Origin: Nesterenkonia sp. LB17
Lineage (GTDB): Bacteria; Actinomycetota; Actinomycetes; Actinomycetales; Micrococcaceae
DNA: 64,000 nt
NCBI RefSeq assembly: GCF_022565915.1
Contig: NZ_JAJOYX010000002.1
Coordinates: forward strand, 1-64,000
Reading direction: 5' to 3'
Shown: piece by piece, positions 55,826 through 64,000 of the stretch
Layout of the letters: each line of letters begins with the position of its first letter
Numbering within the stretch: the first letter of the stretch is position 1
Notes under the pieces: model-generated
What the model saw: only the letters and a program-made list of their open reading frames with translations
Database searches by the model: none
What the model was told of the DNA's origin: nothing
Translations under genes and position numbers: made by a program

Positions 55826-56836
55826 GTGAGCCAGATCGCCCAGCCGCAGCCGCGCGGCTCCTTCCGCGTCTCCGCCCTCGGCGGAGGCCACGGGCTCTCC
55901 GCCACGCTCTCGGCGCTGCGCGTCATCGCCGCTGAGCACCTCACCGCCATCGTCACCGTGGCCGACGACGGCGGCTCCTCCGGCCGGCTCCGCGAAGACA
56001 TGGACGTGCTGCCCCCCGGGGACCTCCGGATGGCGCTCGCCGCGCTGTGCGACGACACCGAATGGGGCCGCACCTGGGCCCAGGTCATGCAGCACCGGTT
56101 CCGCTCCCGCGAGGGCGTCACCGGCAGCCTCGACGACCACGCGATGGGCAACCTGCTCATCGTCGCGCTCTGGGAGCTCATCGGCGACTCCGTGGAGGGC
56201 CTGCGCTGGGCCGGGACCCTGCTCGGAGCCCGCGGCCAGGTGCTGCCGATGTCCCGGCAGCCGCTGACCATGTCCGGGGTGGTGGAACCCATGGAGGGTG
56301 AGTCCGGGTCCGAGCCGCCGTTCAACAACGGCGATCGGCTCTCCTCCCAGGTGGCGCTGGCGACGGCGGGCAGCCTGGGCCGGCTGCGCGATGTCCAGCT
56401 GCACCCGGCCGAGGCCTCGGCCTGCGCCGAGGCGCTCACCGCCATCGAGCTCAGTGATTGGGTAGTGTTAGGTCCTGGCTCCTGGTATACCTCGGTGCTG
56501 CCGCATCTGCTCCTGCCGGAGCTCCGGGACGCTCTCTATGAGACCGAGGCCCGGCGGTGTATCGTGATGAACCTCACACCTCACACCGACGAGACCGCCG
56601 GCATGAGTCCCGCAGAACATCTGCGAGTTCTTCATCACTACGCCCCCGGGCTGCGCGTGCACCGCATCATCGCGGACCCCACGTCGGTTCCCCTCCAGGA
56701 GCGCGAGGAGTTCGCCGAAGCAGCGGAGCTGCTCGGCGCGAAGGTGAGGTATCACGACGTCGCGAAGGCGGGTCAGCCGGATGTGCATGACCCGCTGCGG
56801 CTGGCCATCGCCTTCAGCGAGGTCTTCGGCGACTGA
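55826..56836 (+). CDS. yvcK: YvcK/CofD-like gluconeogenesis and cell-wall factor
   Basis: A 336-residue protein of the 2-phospho-L-lactate transferase fold with RVSALGGGHGLSATLSAL at the N-terminus, TVADDGGSSGRLREDM and GDLRMALAAL, all diagnostic. It probably binds UDP-sugars and helps direct carbon to peptidoglycan, as shown for Bacillus and Mycobacterium members. GTG start, immediately downstream of rapZ. After its stop there is a 15-bp tandem repeat array before whiA. Confidence 0.93.
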   Translation: MSQIAQPQPRGSFRVSALGGGHGLSATLSALRVIAAEHLTAIVTVADDGGSSGRLREDMDVLPPGDLRMALAALCDDTEWGRTWAQVMQHRFRSREGVTGSLDDHAMGNLLIVALWELIGDSVEGLRWAGTLLGARGQVLPMSRQPLTMSGVVEPMEGESGSEPPFNNGDRLSSQVALATAGSLGRLRDVQLHPAEASACAEALTAIELSDWVVLGPGSWYTSVLPHLLLPELRDALYETEARRCIVMNLTPHTDETAGMSPAEHLRVLHHYAPGLRVHRIIADPTSVPLQEREEFAEAAELLGAKVRYHDVAKAGQPDVHDPLRLAIAFSEVFGD

Positions 56837-56847
56837 ACCGGAGCGCC

Positions 56848-56905
56848 CGTGGACCGAGCGACCGTGGACCGAGCGACCGTGGACCGAGCGACCGTGGACC
56901 GAGCG
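56848..56905. repeat. 15-bp tandem repeats between yvcK and whiA
   Basis: Four copies of CGTGGACCGAGCGAC follow each other at 56848, 56863, 56878 and 56893, the last ending after 13 matching bases. Copies are identical, so the array is probably young and may vary between strains. Confidence 0.9.
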
Positions 56906-56935
56906 GGAGCGCCTGTGAATTGAGCAAGGGTGGCT

Positions 56936-56955
56936 CTGAGCGGATTCCCGCTCAG
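56936..56955 (+). promoter_or_regulatory. Palindrome next to the likely whiA promoter
   Basis: CTGAGCGG-ATTC-CCGCTCAG is a perfect 8-bp hairpin or operator. A possible -10 box (TACGAT, 56966-56971) lies just downstream, so this dyad may control whiA or terminate yvcK. Confidence 0.4.
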
Positions 56956-57010
56956 GGGCATTGGGTACGATGACCGATCTGCATCAGACGAAGACCAGAG
57001 GACAACACAT

Positions 57011-57991
57011 ATGGCGCTGACCGAGTCGGTCAAAGAAGAGCTTTCCCGCCAGCACGTCAAGACGACATCCGAGCGGAAGGCCGAGGTTTCGGCCATGCTC
57101 CGCTTCGCCGGAGGACTGCACATCATCTCTGGTCGGATCGTGATCGAGGCCGAGCTGGACCACGCCGCCACCGCGCGGCGGCTCAAGACCACCGTCACCG
57201 AGGTCTACGGGCACAACCCCGAGGTCATCGTGGTCTCCGGCAACGGGCTCAAGCGCGGCTCCCGCTATGTGGTGCGCGTGGTCCGCGACGGCGAGGCGCT
57301 GGCCCGGCAGACCGGCCTGCTCGACGCCCGCGGCCGCCCCGTGCGCGGCCTGCCCTCCGTCGTCGTCAACGGCTCCATGGCCGACGCCGTCTCCGCCTGG
57401 CGCGGCGCCTTCCTGGCCCACGGCTCGCTCACCGAGCCCGGCCGCTCCTCCTCCCTGGAGGTCACCTGCCCCGGCCCCGAGGCCGCCCTGGCCCTGGTGG
57501 GCTCCGCCCGCCGGCTCGGCATCCCCGCCAAGGCCCGCGAGGTGCGCAACGTGGACCGGGTGGTGATCCGCGACGGCGACTCCATCGCCAAGCTGCTCAC
57601 CCTCATGGGCGCCCACCAGACCCTGCTGGTCTGGGAGGAGCGCCGGATGCGCAAAGAGGTCCGCGCCACCGCCAACCGGCTGGCGAACTTCGACGACGCC
57701 AACCTGCGCCGCTCGGCCCAGGCCGCCGTCGCCGCCGGCGCCCGGGTGCAGCGCGCCCTGGAGATCCTCGGCGACGAGGCCCCGCACCACCTCAAATACG
57801 CCGGAGAGCTGCGGCTGGCGCACAAGCAGGCCTCCCTGGACGAGCTGGGCCGGCTCGCGGACCCGCCGATGACCAAGGACGCCATCGCCGGACGCATCCG
57901 CCGGCTGCTGGCCATGGCGGACAAGAAGGCCTCTGAGCTGAAGATCCCGGGCACCGAGTCCAGCGTCACCCCGGACATGCTCGAAGGCTGA
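57011..57991 (+). CDS. whiA: Sporulation/cell-division regulator WhiA
   Basis: A DNA-binding protein of 326 residues, with a LAGLIDADG-like N-terminal half ([54 protein letters not shown]) and a C-terminal helix-turn-helix ([41 protein letters not shown] read in segments). In Streptomyces it drives sporulation septation with WhiB; in non-sporulating actinobacteria it affects growth and division. The start is the ATG at 57011; a longer frame exists but lacks homology. Located in the conserved rapZ-yvcK-whiA cluster. Confidence 0.95.
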   Translation: MALTESVKEELSRQHVKTTSERKAEVSAMLRFAGGLHIISGRIVIEAELDHAATARRLKTTVTEVYGHNPEVIVVSGNGLKRGSRYVVRVVRDGEALARQTGLLDARGRPVRGLPSVVVNGSMADAVSAWRGAFLAHGSLTEPGRSSSLEVTCPGPEAALALVGSARRLGIPAKAREVRNVDRVVIRDGDSIAKLLTLMGAHQTLLVWEERRMRKEVRATANRLANFDDANLRRSAQAAVAAGARVQRALEILGDEAPHHLKYAGELRLAHKQASLDELGRLADPPMTKDAIAGRIRRLLAMADKKASELKIPGTESSVTPDMLEG

Positions 57992-58137
57992 GGCCCAGCT
58001 CACCGCAGTTACTCCAGTGGTGAACACTTCAGGTCATGGACGTCATCCCCCTTTCTGGTGATGCGCCCACGGCATAGGATGAGGACCGAGCCGAGGTGCA
58101 GCTGGCCTCGACGAACCCCCGTGTCTAGGAGGACATT

Positions 58138-58761
58138 TTGACTGACTTCACACTTCCTGAATTGGACTACGACTACTCCGCGCTGGAGCCGCACATCTCG
58201 GCCCGCATCATGGAGCTGCACCACTCCAAGCACCACCAGACCTACGTCACCGGCGCCAACACCGCGCTGGAGAAGCTGGCCGAAGCCCGCGAGAAGGGCG
58301 ACTACGCCACGACTCCGAAGCTTCTCAAGGACCTGCAGTTCAACCTCGGCGGGCACACCAACCACTCGATCTTCTGGAAGAACCTCTCCCCAGAGGGCCA
58401 GGAGCGCCCCGAGGGCGAGCTGGCAGCAGCCATCGACGAGTACTTCGGCTCCTTCGAGGCGTTCCAGGCCCAGTTCACCTCCGCCGCGCTGACCATCCAG
58501 GGCTCCGGCTGGGCGATCCTCGCCTACGAGCCCATCGGCGGCAACATCGTCATCGAGCAGTTCTACGACCAGCAGAACGGCGTGCCCGTGGGCACCATCC
58601 CGCTGCTGATGCTCGACATGTGGGAGCACGCCTTCTACCTGGACTACCAGAACGTCAAGCCCGACTACGTGAAGGCCTTCTGGAACATCATCAACTGGAG
58701 CGACGTCGCCGCACGTCTGGAGGCCGCCCGCTCGGGCGCCTCGAAGCTGCTCACTCCCTGA
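58138..58761 (+). CDS. sodA: Superoxide dismutase, Mn/Fe type
   Basis: A 207-residue superoxide dismutase. Metal ligands are in ELHHSKHHQTYV, GGHTNHSIFW and the DMWEHAFYLDYQN signature (Asp and His). It has no signal peptide, so it is cytoplasmic. The start is a TTG with a strong AGGAGG seven bases upstream, an unusual combination that would support a high initiation rate from a weak codon. GSGWAIL near the end does not settle metal preference; the Mn2+ riboswitch-transporter elsewhere in the window makes Mn plausible. Confidence 0.95.
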   Translation: MTDFTLPELDYDYSALEPHISARIMELHHSKHHQTYVTGANTALEKLAEAREKGDYATTPKLLKDLQFNLGGHTNHSIFWKNLSPEGQERPEGELAAAIDEYFGSFEAFQAQFTSAALTIQGSGWAILAYEPIGGNIVIEQFYDQQNGVPVGTIPLLMLDMWEHAFYLDYQNVKPDYVKAFWNIINWSDVAARLEAARSGASKLLTP

Positions 58762-58767
58762 TCGCTT

Positions 58768-58811
58768 CGGCACCGACGGTGTGACTGTCCGGCACGGACG
58801 GTGTGACCGTC
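58768..58811. repeat. Two 22-bp tandem repeats after sodA
   Basis: Copies at 58768-58789 and 58790-58811 differ at two bases (for example GCACCGACGG and GCACGGACGG). The second includes GACGGT-GTG-ACCGTC, a small dyad. Just downstream, GGCCCC (58827-58832) faces GGGGCC (58841-58846). Confidence 0.7.
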
Positions 58812-58925
58812 CTCCCAGGCAGAACCGGCCCCAGGATGTTGGGGCCAGCCATGTCGACATGGTTGAATGATCTACGAGAAAACTGAAAATCACGTTCTGC
58901 AGACAGCCTGATGAACAACGATGTT

Positions 58926-58971
58926 GTTGGGGGTCAGCGGTTCGACTACGGTCGAGCTGCTGATCCCCAAC
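58926..58971 (+). promoter_or_regulatory. 21-bp UACG-capped hairpin in the gap leader
   Basis: Arms 58926-58946 and 58951-58971 pair over all 21 positions if three G-U wobbles are allowed, and the loop is C(UACG)G, an extra-stable UNCG tetraloop in the RNA of the plus strand. A candidate promoter (TTGAAT 58863, GAAAAT 58885, 16-base spacing) lies upstream, which would place it near the 5' end of the gap mRNA. It could be a stability element, an attenuator, or the terminator of sodA; a T5 run occurs about 14 bases after it. Confidence 0.6.
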
Positions 58972-59002
58972 GTGTGTCTAAGGGCTTTTTCGTCCGGAGT
59001 GA

Positions 59003-60085
<1,083 letters not shown>

Positions 60086-60106
60086 TCCAGCTCGCCTGAT
60101 CGCATG

Positions 60107-60143
60107 GGCCCCGGCTCGACGAATCCTCGTCGAGACCGGGGCC
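60107..60143 (+). terminator. Terminator after gap
   Basis: GGCCCCGGCTCGACGA (60107-60122) pairs with TCGTCGAGACCGGGGCC (60127-60143) with one bulged base and the loop ATCC. A strong GC-rich stem 21 bases after the stop, with little U-tract. Confidence 0.7.
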
Positions 60144-60294
60144 TCTGCCGTGCGGCGTGTCGGTGTGCGGGGCATCTGCGTGCGGCGCGTCTGTGTGCGG
60201 TGACCGCGCCGTCGTCGTCGGCGTCTTCTTCTCGCCGATTCCGGCGCCCGCCGCCTCCCTGTTTCTCCCTTCCAGCGATTGGTACCCTGATCCC

Positions 60295-61521
60295 ATGACT
60301 GCAGCCACCCTTGACGCCCTGCTCTCCGAAGGCCTGAACGGCCGCCGGGTGCTCGTCCGCTCCGACCTCAACGTGCCGCTCAAAGACGGTGTCGTCACCG
60401 ACGACGGCCGGATCCGCGCCTCGCTGCCGGTGCTGGAGAAGCTCGCCGCCGCCGGCGCCCGGGTGCTGGTCACCGCCCACCTGGGACGCCCCAAGGGTGA
60501 GCCCGAGCCGAAGTACTCCCTCGCCCCGGTGGCCGCCCGGATGTCCGAGCTCACCGAGGTCACCGTGCTGCGCGCCGATGACCTCGTCGGCCCCAGCGCC
60601 CAGGAGCAGGCCGCCGCGGTCGAACCGGGTCAGATCCTGCTGCTGGAGAACGTCCGCTTCGATGCGCGCGAGACCTCCAAGGACGACGCCGAGCGGGCCG
60701 GCCTCGCCGCCGAGCTCGCCGCCCTGACCGGCACCGACGGCGCCTACGTCAACGACGCCTTCGGCGCGGTGCACCGCCGGCACGCCTCGGTGGCCGACAT
60801 CACCGCGAAGCTGCCCGCCTACCAGGGTGACCTGGTCCGCGACGAGCTGCTGGTGCTGCAGCGGCTCACCGAGACTCCGCAGCGTCCCTACACGGTGGTC
60901 CTGGGCGGCTCCAAGGTCTCCGACAAGCTCGCCGTGATCGAGAACCTGATGAGCCGCGCCGACACGCTCCTGGTGGGCGGCGGCATGGTCTTCACCTTCC
61001 TCAAGGCCCAGGGCCACGGCATCGGCAAGTCCCTGGTCGAGGACGACAAGCTCGACACCGTCAAGGGCTTCCTGGAGGCCGCCGAGCGGCAGGACTGCCG
61101 GATCGTGCTGCCCACCGACATCGTGATGGCCTCGGCCTTCGCCGCCGACGCCGAGGTCGAGGTGCTCCCGGCCGACGCGCTGGAATCCGGCAAGCACGGC
61201 GCCGAGGCGCTCGGCCTGGACATCGGGCCCGACACGTCGAAGGCGTTCGCCGCCGAGATCGCCCAGGCCAAGACGGTCTTCTGGAACGGGCCCATGGGCG
61301 TGTTCGAGATGGAGGCCTTCGCCAAGGGCACCGCCGCCGTGGCCGAGGCGCTGACCACCACCGAGGCGTTCACCGTGGTCGGCGGCGGCGACTCGGCGGC
61401 CGCCGTGCGCGCGCTGGGCTTCGACGAGGACAGCTTCGGGCACATCTCCACCGGCGGCGGCGCCAGCCTGGAATACCTCGAAGGCAAGGCGCTGCCCGGC
61501 ATCGACGCGCTCGAGGGCTGA
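60295..61521 (+). CDS. pgk: Phosphoglycerate kinase
   Basis: Makes ATP from 1,3-bisphosphoglycerate, 408 residues. N-terminal substrate motif [13 protein letters not shown], then [36 protein letters not shown] and the nucleotide domain with [30 protein letters not shown] and [13 protein letters not shown]. Start at ATG 60295 by homology; TACCCT seven bases before it suggests a leaderless mRNA, and the 150-bp region upstream is low-complexity GTGCGGCG-like sequence. Confidence 0.98.
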   Translation: MTAATLDALLSEGLNGRRVLVRSDLNVPLKDGVVTDDGRIRASLPVLEKLAAAGARVLVTAHLGRPKGEPEPKYSLAPVAARMSELTEVTVLRADDLVGPSAQEQAAAVEPGQILLLENVRFDARETSKDDAERAGLAAELAALTGTDGAYVNDAFGAVHRRHASVADITAKLPAYQGDLVRDELLVLQRLTETPQRPYTVVLGGSKVSDKLAVIENLMSRADTLLVGGGMVFTFLKAQGHGIGKSLVEDDKLDTVKGFLEAAERQDCRIVLPTDIVMASAFAADAEVEVLPADALESGKHGAEALGLDIGPDTSKAFAAEIAQAKTVFWNGPMGVFEMEAFAKGTAAVAEALTTTEAFTVVGGGDSAAAVRALGFDEDSFGHISTGGGASLEYLEGKALPGIDALEG

Positions 61522-61527
61522 ACGCCG

Positions 61528-61591
61528 CGCCGTGACCCTGTTGCTGCGACTCTCGCTGCTGCGACCCTGTTGCTGTGACTGGGTCACGGCG
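61528..61591. repeat. Inverted repeat enclosing short direct repeats, pgk-tpiA spacer
   Basis: CGCCGTGACCC (61528-61538) and GGGTCACGGCG (61581-61591) are complementary 11-base arms. Between them GACCCTGTTGCTG is duplicated (61534 and 61563). It may act as a terminator of pgk or an mRNA element. Confidence 0.55.
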
Positions 61592-61635
61592 ACTGAACCG
61601 CTGATCTCATCACCGTTGAAAGGGAACTCCTCTCC

Positions 61636-62460
61636 ATGACTACTCAGAAGAATGGCGCTTTCGTGCGTCGCCCGCTGATCGCCGGCAACTGGAAGATGAA
61701 CATCGACCACATGGAGGCGATCGCGCTGGTCCAGAAGCTCGCCTGGACCCTCAACGACGCCGGCCACGACTACGACCGCGTGCAGGTCTCGGTGTTCCCG
61801 CCGTTCACCGATCTGCGCGGCGTGCAGACCCTGGTCACCGGGGACAAGCTGGGCATCGACTACGGCGCCCAGGACCTCTCCGACCAGGACTCCGGCGCCT
61901 ACACCGGGGACATCTCCGGGGCCTTCCTGAAGAAGCTGGGCTGCTCCCAGGTGCTCATCGGGCACTCCGAGCGCCGCGAGGTCCATGGCGAGACCGATGA
62001 GCAGCTCAACGCCAAGCTCAGCGCCGCGCTGCGCCACGGACTTGCTCCGGTGCTCTGCGTCGGCGAGGGCCTTGAGGTCCGTGAGGCCGGGAACCACGTG
62101 GCTCACACCCTGGCCCAGCTCGAAGATGCGGTGACCGGCCGCAGCGCCGAGGAGCTCAGCGAGCTCGTCGTCGCCTACGAGCCCGTCTGGGCCATCGGCA
62201 CCGGCAAGGTCGCCGGGCCGGAGGACGCGCAGGAGATGTCCGCCGCGATCCGCGCGAAGCTCGCCGAGCTGTACTCGGAAGGGTTCGCCGACACCGTCCG
62301 GGTGCTCTACGGCGGTTCGGTGAAGTCCAAGAACGTCGCCTCGATCCTCGCCGGAGCAGACGTGGACGGCGCCCTGGTCGGCGGCGCGAGCCTGGACACC
62401 GACGAGTTCAGCAAGATCGCCTCCTTCGAGAAGCACATCGACACCGGCGCGCAGGGCTGA
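61636..62460 (+). CDS. tpiA: Triosephosphate isomerase
   Basis: Interconverts dihydroxyacetone phosphate and glyceraldehyde-3-phosphate, 274 residues. Catalytic Lys20 in AGNWKMN, His110 in IGHSERR and Glu182 in [11 protein letters not shown]. The N-terminus is a few residues longer than usual ([12 protein letters not shown]). Ribosome binding site AAAGGGAACTCCTCTCC is loosely spaced. It is followed by secG after 70 bases, as in most actinobacteria. Confidence 0.98.
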   Translation: MTTQKNGAFVRRPLIAGNWKMNIDHMEAIALVQKLAWTLNDAGHDYDRVQVSVFPPFTDLRGVQTLVTGDKLGIDYGAQDLSDQDSGAYTGDISGAFLKKLGCSQVLIGHSERREVHGETDEQLNAKLSAALRHGLAPVLCVGEGLEVREAGNHVAHTLAQLEDAVTGRSAEELSELVVAYEPVWAIGTGKVAGPEDAQEMSAAIRAKLAELYSEGFADTVRVLYGGSVKSKNVASILAGADVDGALVGGASLDTDEFSKIASFEKHIDTGAQG

Positions 62461-62530
62461 GGCCAGGGTTGAGCCCGTTCCGGGCTATCCTGGTAGCTGA
62501 TTCGCCCACGTTCCATCACGAAAGGTCGCT

Positions 62531-62782
62531 GTGTCTGCACTGACCATCACACTTCAGGTCATCCTCGCCGTGATCAGCCTGCTGCTGATCCTGCTCATCC
62601 TCCTGCATAAAGGCCGCGGAGGAGGCATGTCTGACATGTTCGGCGGCGGCGTGACCTCATCCCTGGGGTCCTCCGGCGTGGCAGAGCGCAACCTGAACCG
62701 GCTGACCATCACCCTGGCGGTGACCTGGGGCCTGATCATCGTCGCCCTGGGACTCATCGTCCCGATGGGCGCCGACATCTGA
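62531..62782 (+). CDS. secG: Protein-export membrane protein SecG
   Basis: A small subunit of the SecYEG translocon, 83 residues with two transmembrane helices (about 5-25 and 56-78) separated by a Gly-rich cytoplasmic loop (HKGRGGGMSDMFGGGVTSSLGSSGVAERNLNR), which is the family signature. GTG start with AAAGG upstream. Its neighbourhood after tpiA is the usual one in actinobacteria. Confidence 0.95.
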   Translation: MSALTITLQVILAVISLLLILLILLHKGRGGGMSDMFGGGVTSSLGSSGVAERNLNRLTITLAVTWGLIIVALGLIVPMGADI

Positions 62783-62795
62783 CGCTTCCGTACAG

Positions 62796-62840
62796 GAGAA
62801 AAGCCCAGCTCGACCACCACGGTCGACCTGGGCTTTTCTC
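62796..62840. terminator. Terminator after secG (bidirectional)
   Basis: GAGAAAAGCCCAG...GACC (62796-62815) pairs with 62821-62840 with one mismatch and loop ACCAC. The A-rich start and T-rich end (CTTTTCTC) give it a U-run in both directions, making it a classic intrinsic terminator. Confidence 0.88.
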
Positions 62841-62859
62841 ATGCCCACCCCTCCCGGGC

Positions 62860-62903
62860 GGTTGAGTTCTCCGGCGGTTACGTAGTAGCCGGAGAACTCA
62901 ACC
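62860..62903. terminator. Second palindrome between secG and pgl
   Basis: GGTTGAGTTCTCCGGC (62860-62875) and GCCGGAGAACTCAACC (62888-62903) form a perfect 16-bp stem around GGTTACGTAGTA. It lies 15 bases downstream of the pgl stop on the minus strand and probably terminates that gene, although no U-tract is seen. Confidence 0.6.
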
Positions 62904-62918
62904 ACACGGGAGGAGGGG

Positions 62919-63737
62919 TCAGCGGAGTGTGCTGGCGGCTGCCTGATCCAGGTGCCAGATGGTCTCCCGAGCACCGCGGGCGTTGACCGCGGGGATCTCG
63001 GTGGCCTCGGTGCCAGGGGTGAGCGCCTTCGCGGCGGCCTCGGCCTTGTCCGCGCCGGCCACGACCATCCAGACCCGCTCGGCGGTGTGGATCGCCGGGA
63101 AGGTCAGCGTGATCCGCTGCAGCGGAGGCTTCGGGGACTCATCCTCACTGGTGGTCACCTGCTCGGTGACGTGCAGCGACGCCTTGCCCGGGAAGAGGCT
63201 GGCGACGTGACCGTCGGGGCCGACGCCGAGCAGCAGCACGTCGAAGCGGGGGAGCGCCAGGCCGGAGCGTCCGCCCTCGGCGCTGTGGCCCTGCAGCTCG
63301 GAGGCGTACATCTCCGCGCCGATGAAGGGCTCTGCGGCGTCTTCGGAGGTGGCCATCGGGTGGATGTTGCCCTCGGGAAGCCCGTGCTTCTCGATCAGAA
63401 CCTCGAGCAGCGCCTCGTGGGCCTGCACGGCGTTGCGCTCGGGGTCATCGCTGGGCAGCAGGCGCTCGTCGCCCCACCAGAAGTGCACCTTGTGCCAGGG
63501 CGGAGTCTCGGTGCCCGGCGTCGCGACCAGCTGTGCCACCTGAGCCAGGACGGCGACGCCGGCGCTGCCGCCGGTGAGCACCGCATGGGCGTCACCGTGG
63601 TGGCGTGCGGCGTCGACCAGGACCGCGAGCAGCCGCTCGGCGACCACCGTGACCAGCTGGTCCTTCTCGGCGTAGACCTCGGTGCGCGGGGCGGCCAGCG
63701 CCGCCTGGGATGAAGCGGCCTGAGGGGAATCTGTCAT
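62919..63737 (-). CDS. pgl: 6-phosphogluconolactonase
   Basis: The second enzyme of the oxidative pentose phosphate pathway, 272 residues. The glucosamine-6-P isomerase/lactonase fold shows VLTGGSAGVAVLAQV, VHFWWGDERLLPSDDPERNAVQ and LLLGVGPDGHVASLFPG, all typical of DevB-type lactonases. It follows opcA on the minus strand, as expected for the zwf-opcA-pgl arrangement of actinobacteria. ATG 63737 with a modest GGA upstream. Confidence 0.95.
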   Translation of the reverse strand: MTDSPQAASSQAALAAPRTEVYAEKDQLVTVVAERLLAVLVDAARHHGDAHAVLTGGSAGVAVLAQVAQLVATPGTETPPWHKVHFWWGDERLLPSDDPERNAVQAHEALLEVLIEKHGLPEGNIHPMATSEDAAEPFIGAEMYASELQGHSAEGGRSGLALPRFDVLLLGVGPDGHVASLFPGKASLHVTEQVTTSEDESPKPPLQRITLTFPAIHTAERVWMVVAGADKAEAAAKALTPGTEATEIPAVNARGARETIWHLDQAAASTLR

Positions 63738-63809
63738 GGGAGTGCATCCTTCCGCGGCATCGTCACTGATGCCACGAGCCTAGTATGTCGGTCAGTACAG
63801 CGCAGCAGC

Positions 63810-64000
63810 TCAGTTGAATCCAGGGGAGGCGCCGGAGAGATCGGTGGCCGGCAGCGCCCGGGTGAGCACCTCGCCGTAGACCTCATCGGAATCCAGCCGG
63901 CGCAGCTCCTCGGCCAGGCACACCTGAAGGGTGCGCACCGGCAGCGGCACGCCTTGGACGAGTCCGTCGGCGGAGCGCAGCTCGGCGATCTCCTCGCCGC
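63810..64000 (-). CDS. opcA: Glucose-6-phosphate dehydrogenase assembly protein OpcA (C-terminal part)
   Basis: The last 62 codons of a gene that continues beyond the right edge. The readable end contains LAEELRRLDSDEVYGEVLTRALP, which matches the conserved C-terminus of OpcA, followed by a short tail (DLSGASPGFN). OpcA promotes assembly or redox control of G6PDH. The gap to pgl is 72 bases on the same strand, so they are probably co-transcribed. Confidence 0.85.
   Translation of the reverse strand, partial: GEEIAELRSADGLVQGVPLPVRTLQVCLAEELRRLDSDEVYGEVLTRALPATDLSGASPGFN

Noticed and set aside
60144-60294. Repeat array (GTGCGGCG-like units) before pgk as a CRISPR
   Set aside because: Units are short, diverged and contiguous, without regular spacers; it is low-complexity GC-rich sequence.

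Overview
The window is high-GC bacterial DNA. Gene content points to an actinomycete close to Micrococcaceae, possibly Nesterenkonia- or Arthrobacter-like; that placement is inference. The supports are a whiA gene, an OpcA-type G6PDH assembly factor, the order uvrC-rapZ-yvcK-whiA and gap-pgk-tpiA-secG-pgl-opcA, many GTG/TTG or apparently leaderless starts, and an actinobacterial LexA box (TCGAACGTTTGTTCGA) at uvrA. A BCCT osmolyte carrier would suit a salt-tolerant lifestyle.

Layout. 1-3400: a tandem duplication of a lipoprotein-anchored sortase and a secreted HIHFG/EF-hand (CHRD-like) protein, all on the minus strand; the left-most copy is cut by the window edge. 3494-8341: GAF-SpoIIE phosphatase, hotdog thioesterase and polA. 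8429-15966: accessory metabolism with two Asp/Glu-racemase/maleate-isomerase-type paralogues, a DUF3830 protein, a lycopene-elongase-type UbiA enzyme coupled to a CrtI/CrtD-type oxidoreductase, a sugar-transfer-associated ATP-grasp protein and an Eis-like acetyltransferase. 16230-26888: rpsA with a long poly-serine tail, an rRNA methyltransferase, a BCCT transporter, an SGNH hydrolase, an EamA exporter divergent from a LysR regulator, coaE and uvrB. 27004-41209: an exopolysaccharide locus of Wzx/Wzy type. It holds a BY-kinase/Wzz, a low-Mr tyrosine phosphatase, a small Asp-box protein, a phosphoglycosyl transferase, a flippase, a polymerase, two acetyl/acyl-transferases, three glycosyltransferases and the GDP-fucose pair gmd-fcl. 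Its central minus-strand block is conspicuously AT-rich and looks acquired.

41248-48808: a NUDIX-like protein, a TerC-family transporter behind a yybP-ykoY-type (Mn2+) riboswitch, a proline iminopeptidase, a Ski2-like helicase with DUF3516, an MBL-fold hydrolase and a HAD phosphatase. 49037-64000: core genome with SOS-regulated uvrA, a PlsC-like acyltransferase, uvrC-rapZ-yvcK-whiA, sodA, lower glycolysis (gap, pgk, tpiA), secG, pgl and the 3' end of opcA.

Functional links. All three subunits of the UvrABC excision nuclease are here in separate transcription units, and only uvrA shows a visible LexA box. The EPS locus makes GDP-L-fucose from GDP-mannose (GDP-mannose synthesis must be elsewhere), starts a lipid-linked unit with the phosphoglycosyl transferase, and can tune chain length with the kinase/phosphatase pair. 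The most unusual parts are the duplicated sortase/substrate pair with divergent promoters, the orphan elongase-desaturase carotenoid pair lying between racemase paralogues, the small Asp-box protein in the EPS operon, and a UACG-capped 21-bp hairpin in front of gap.
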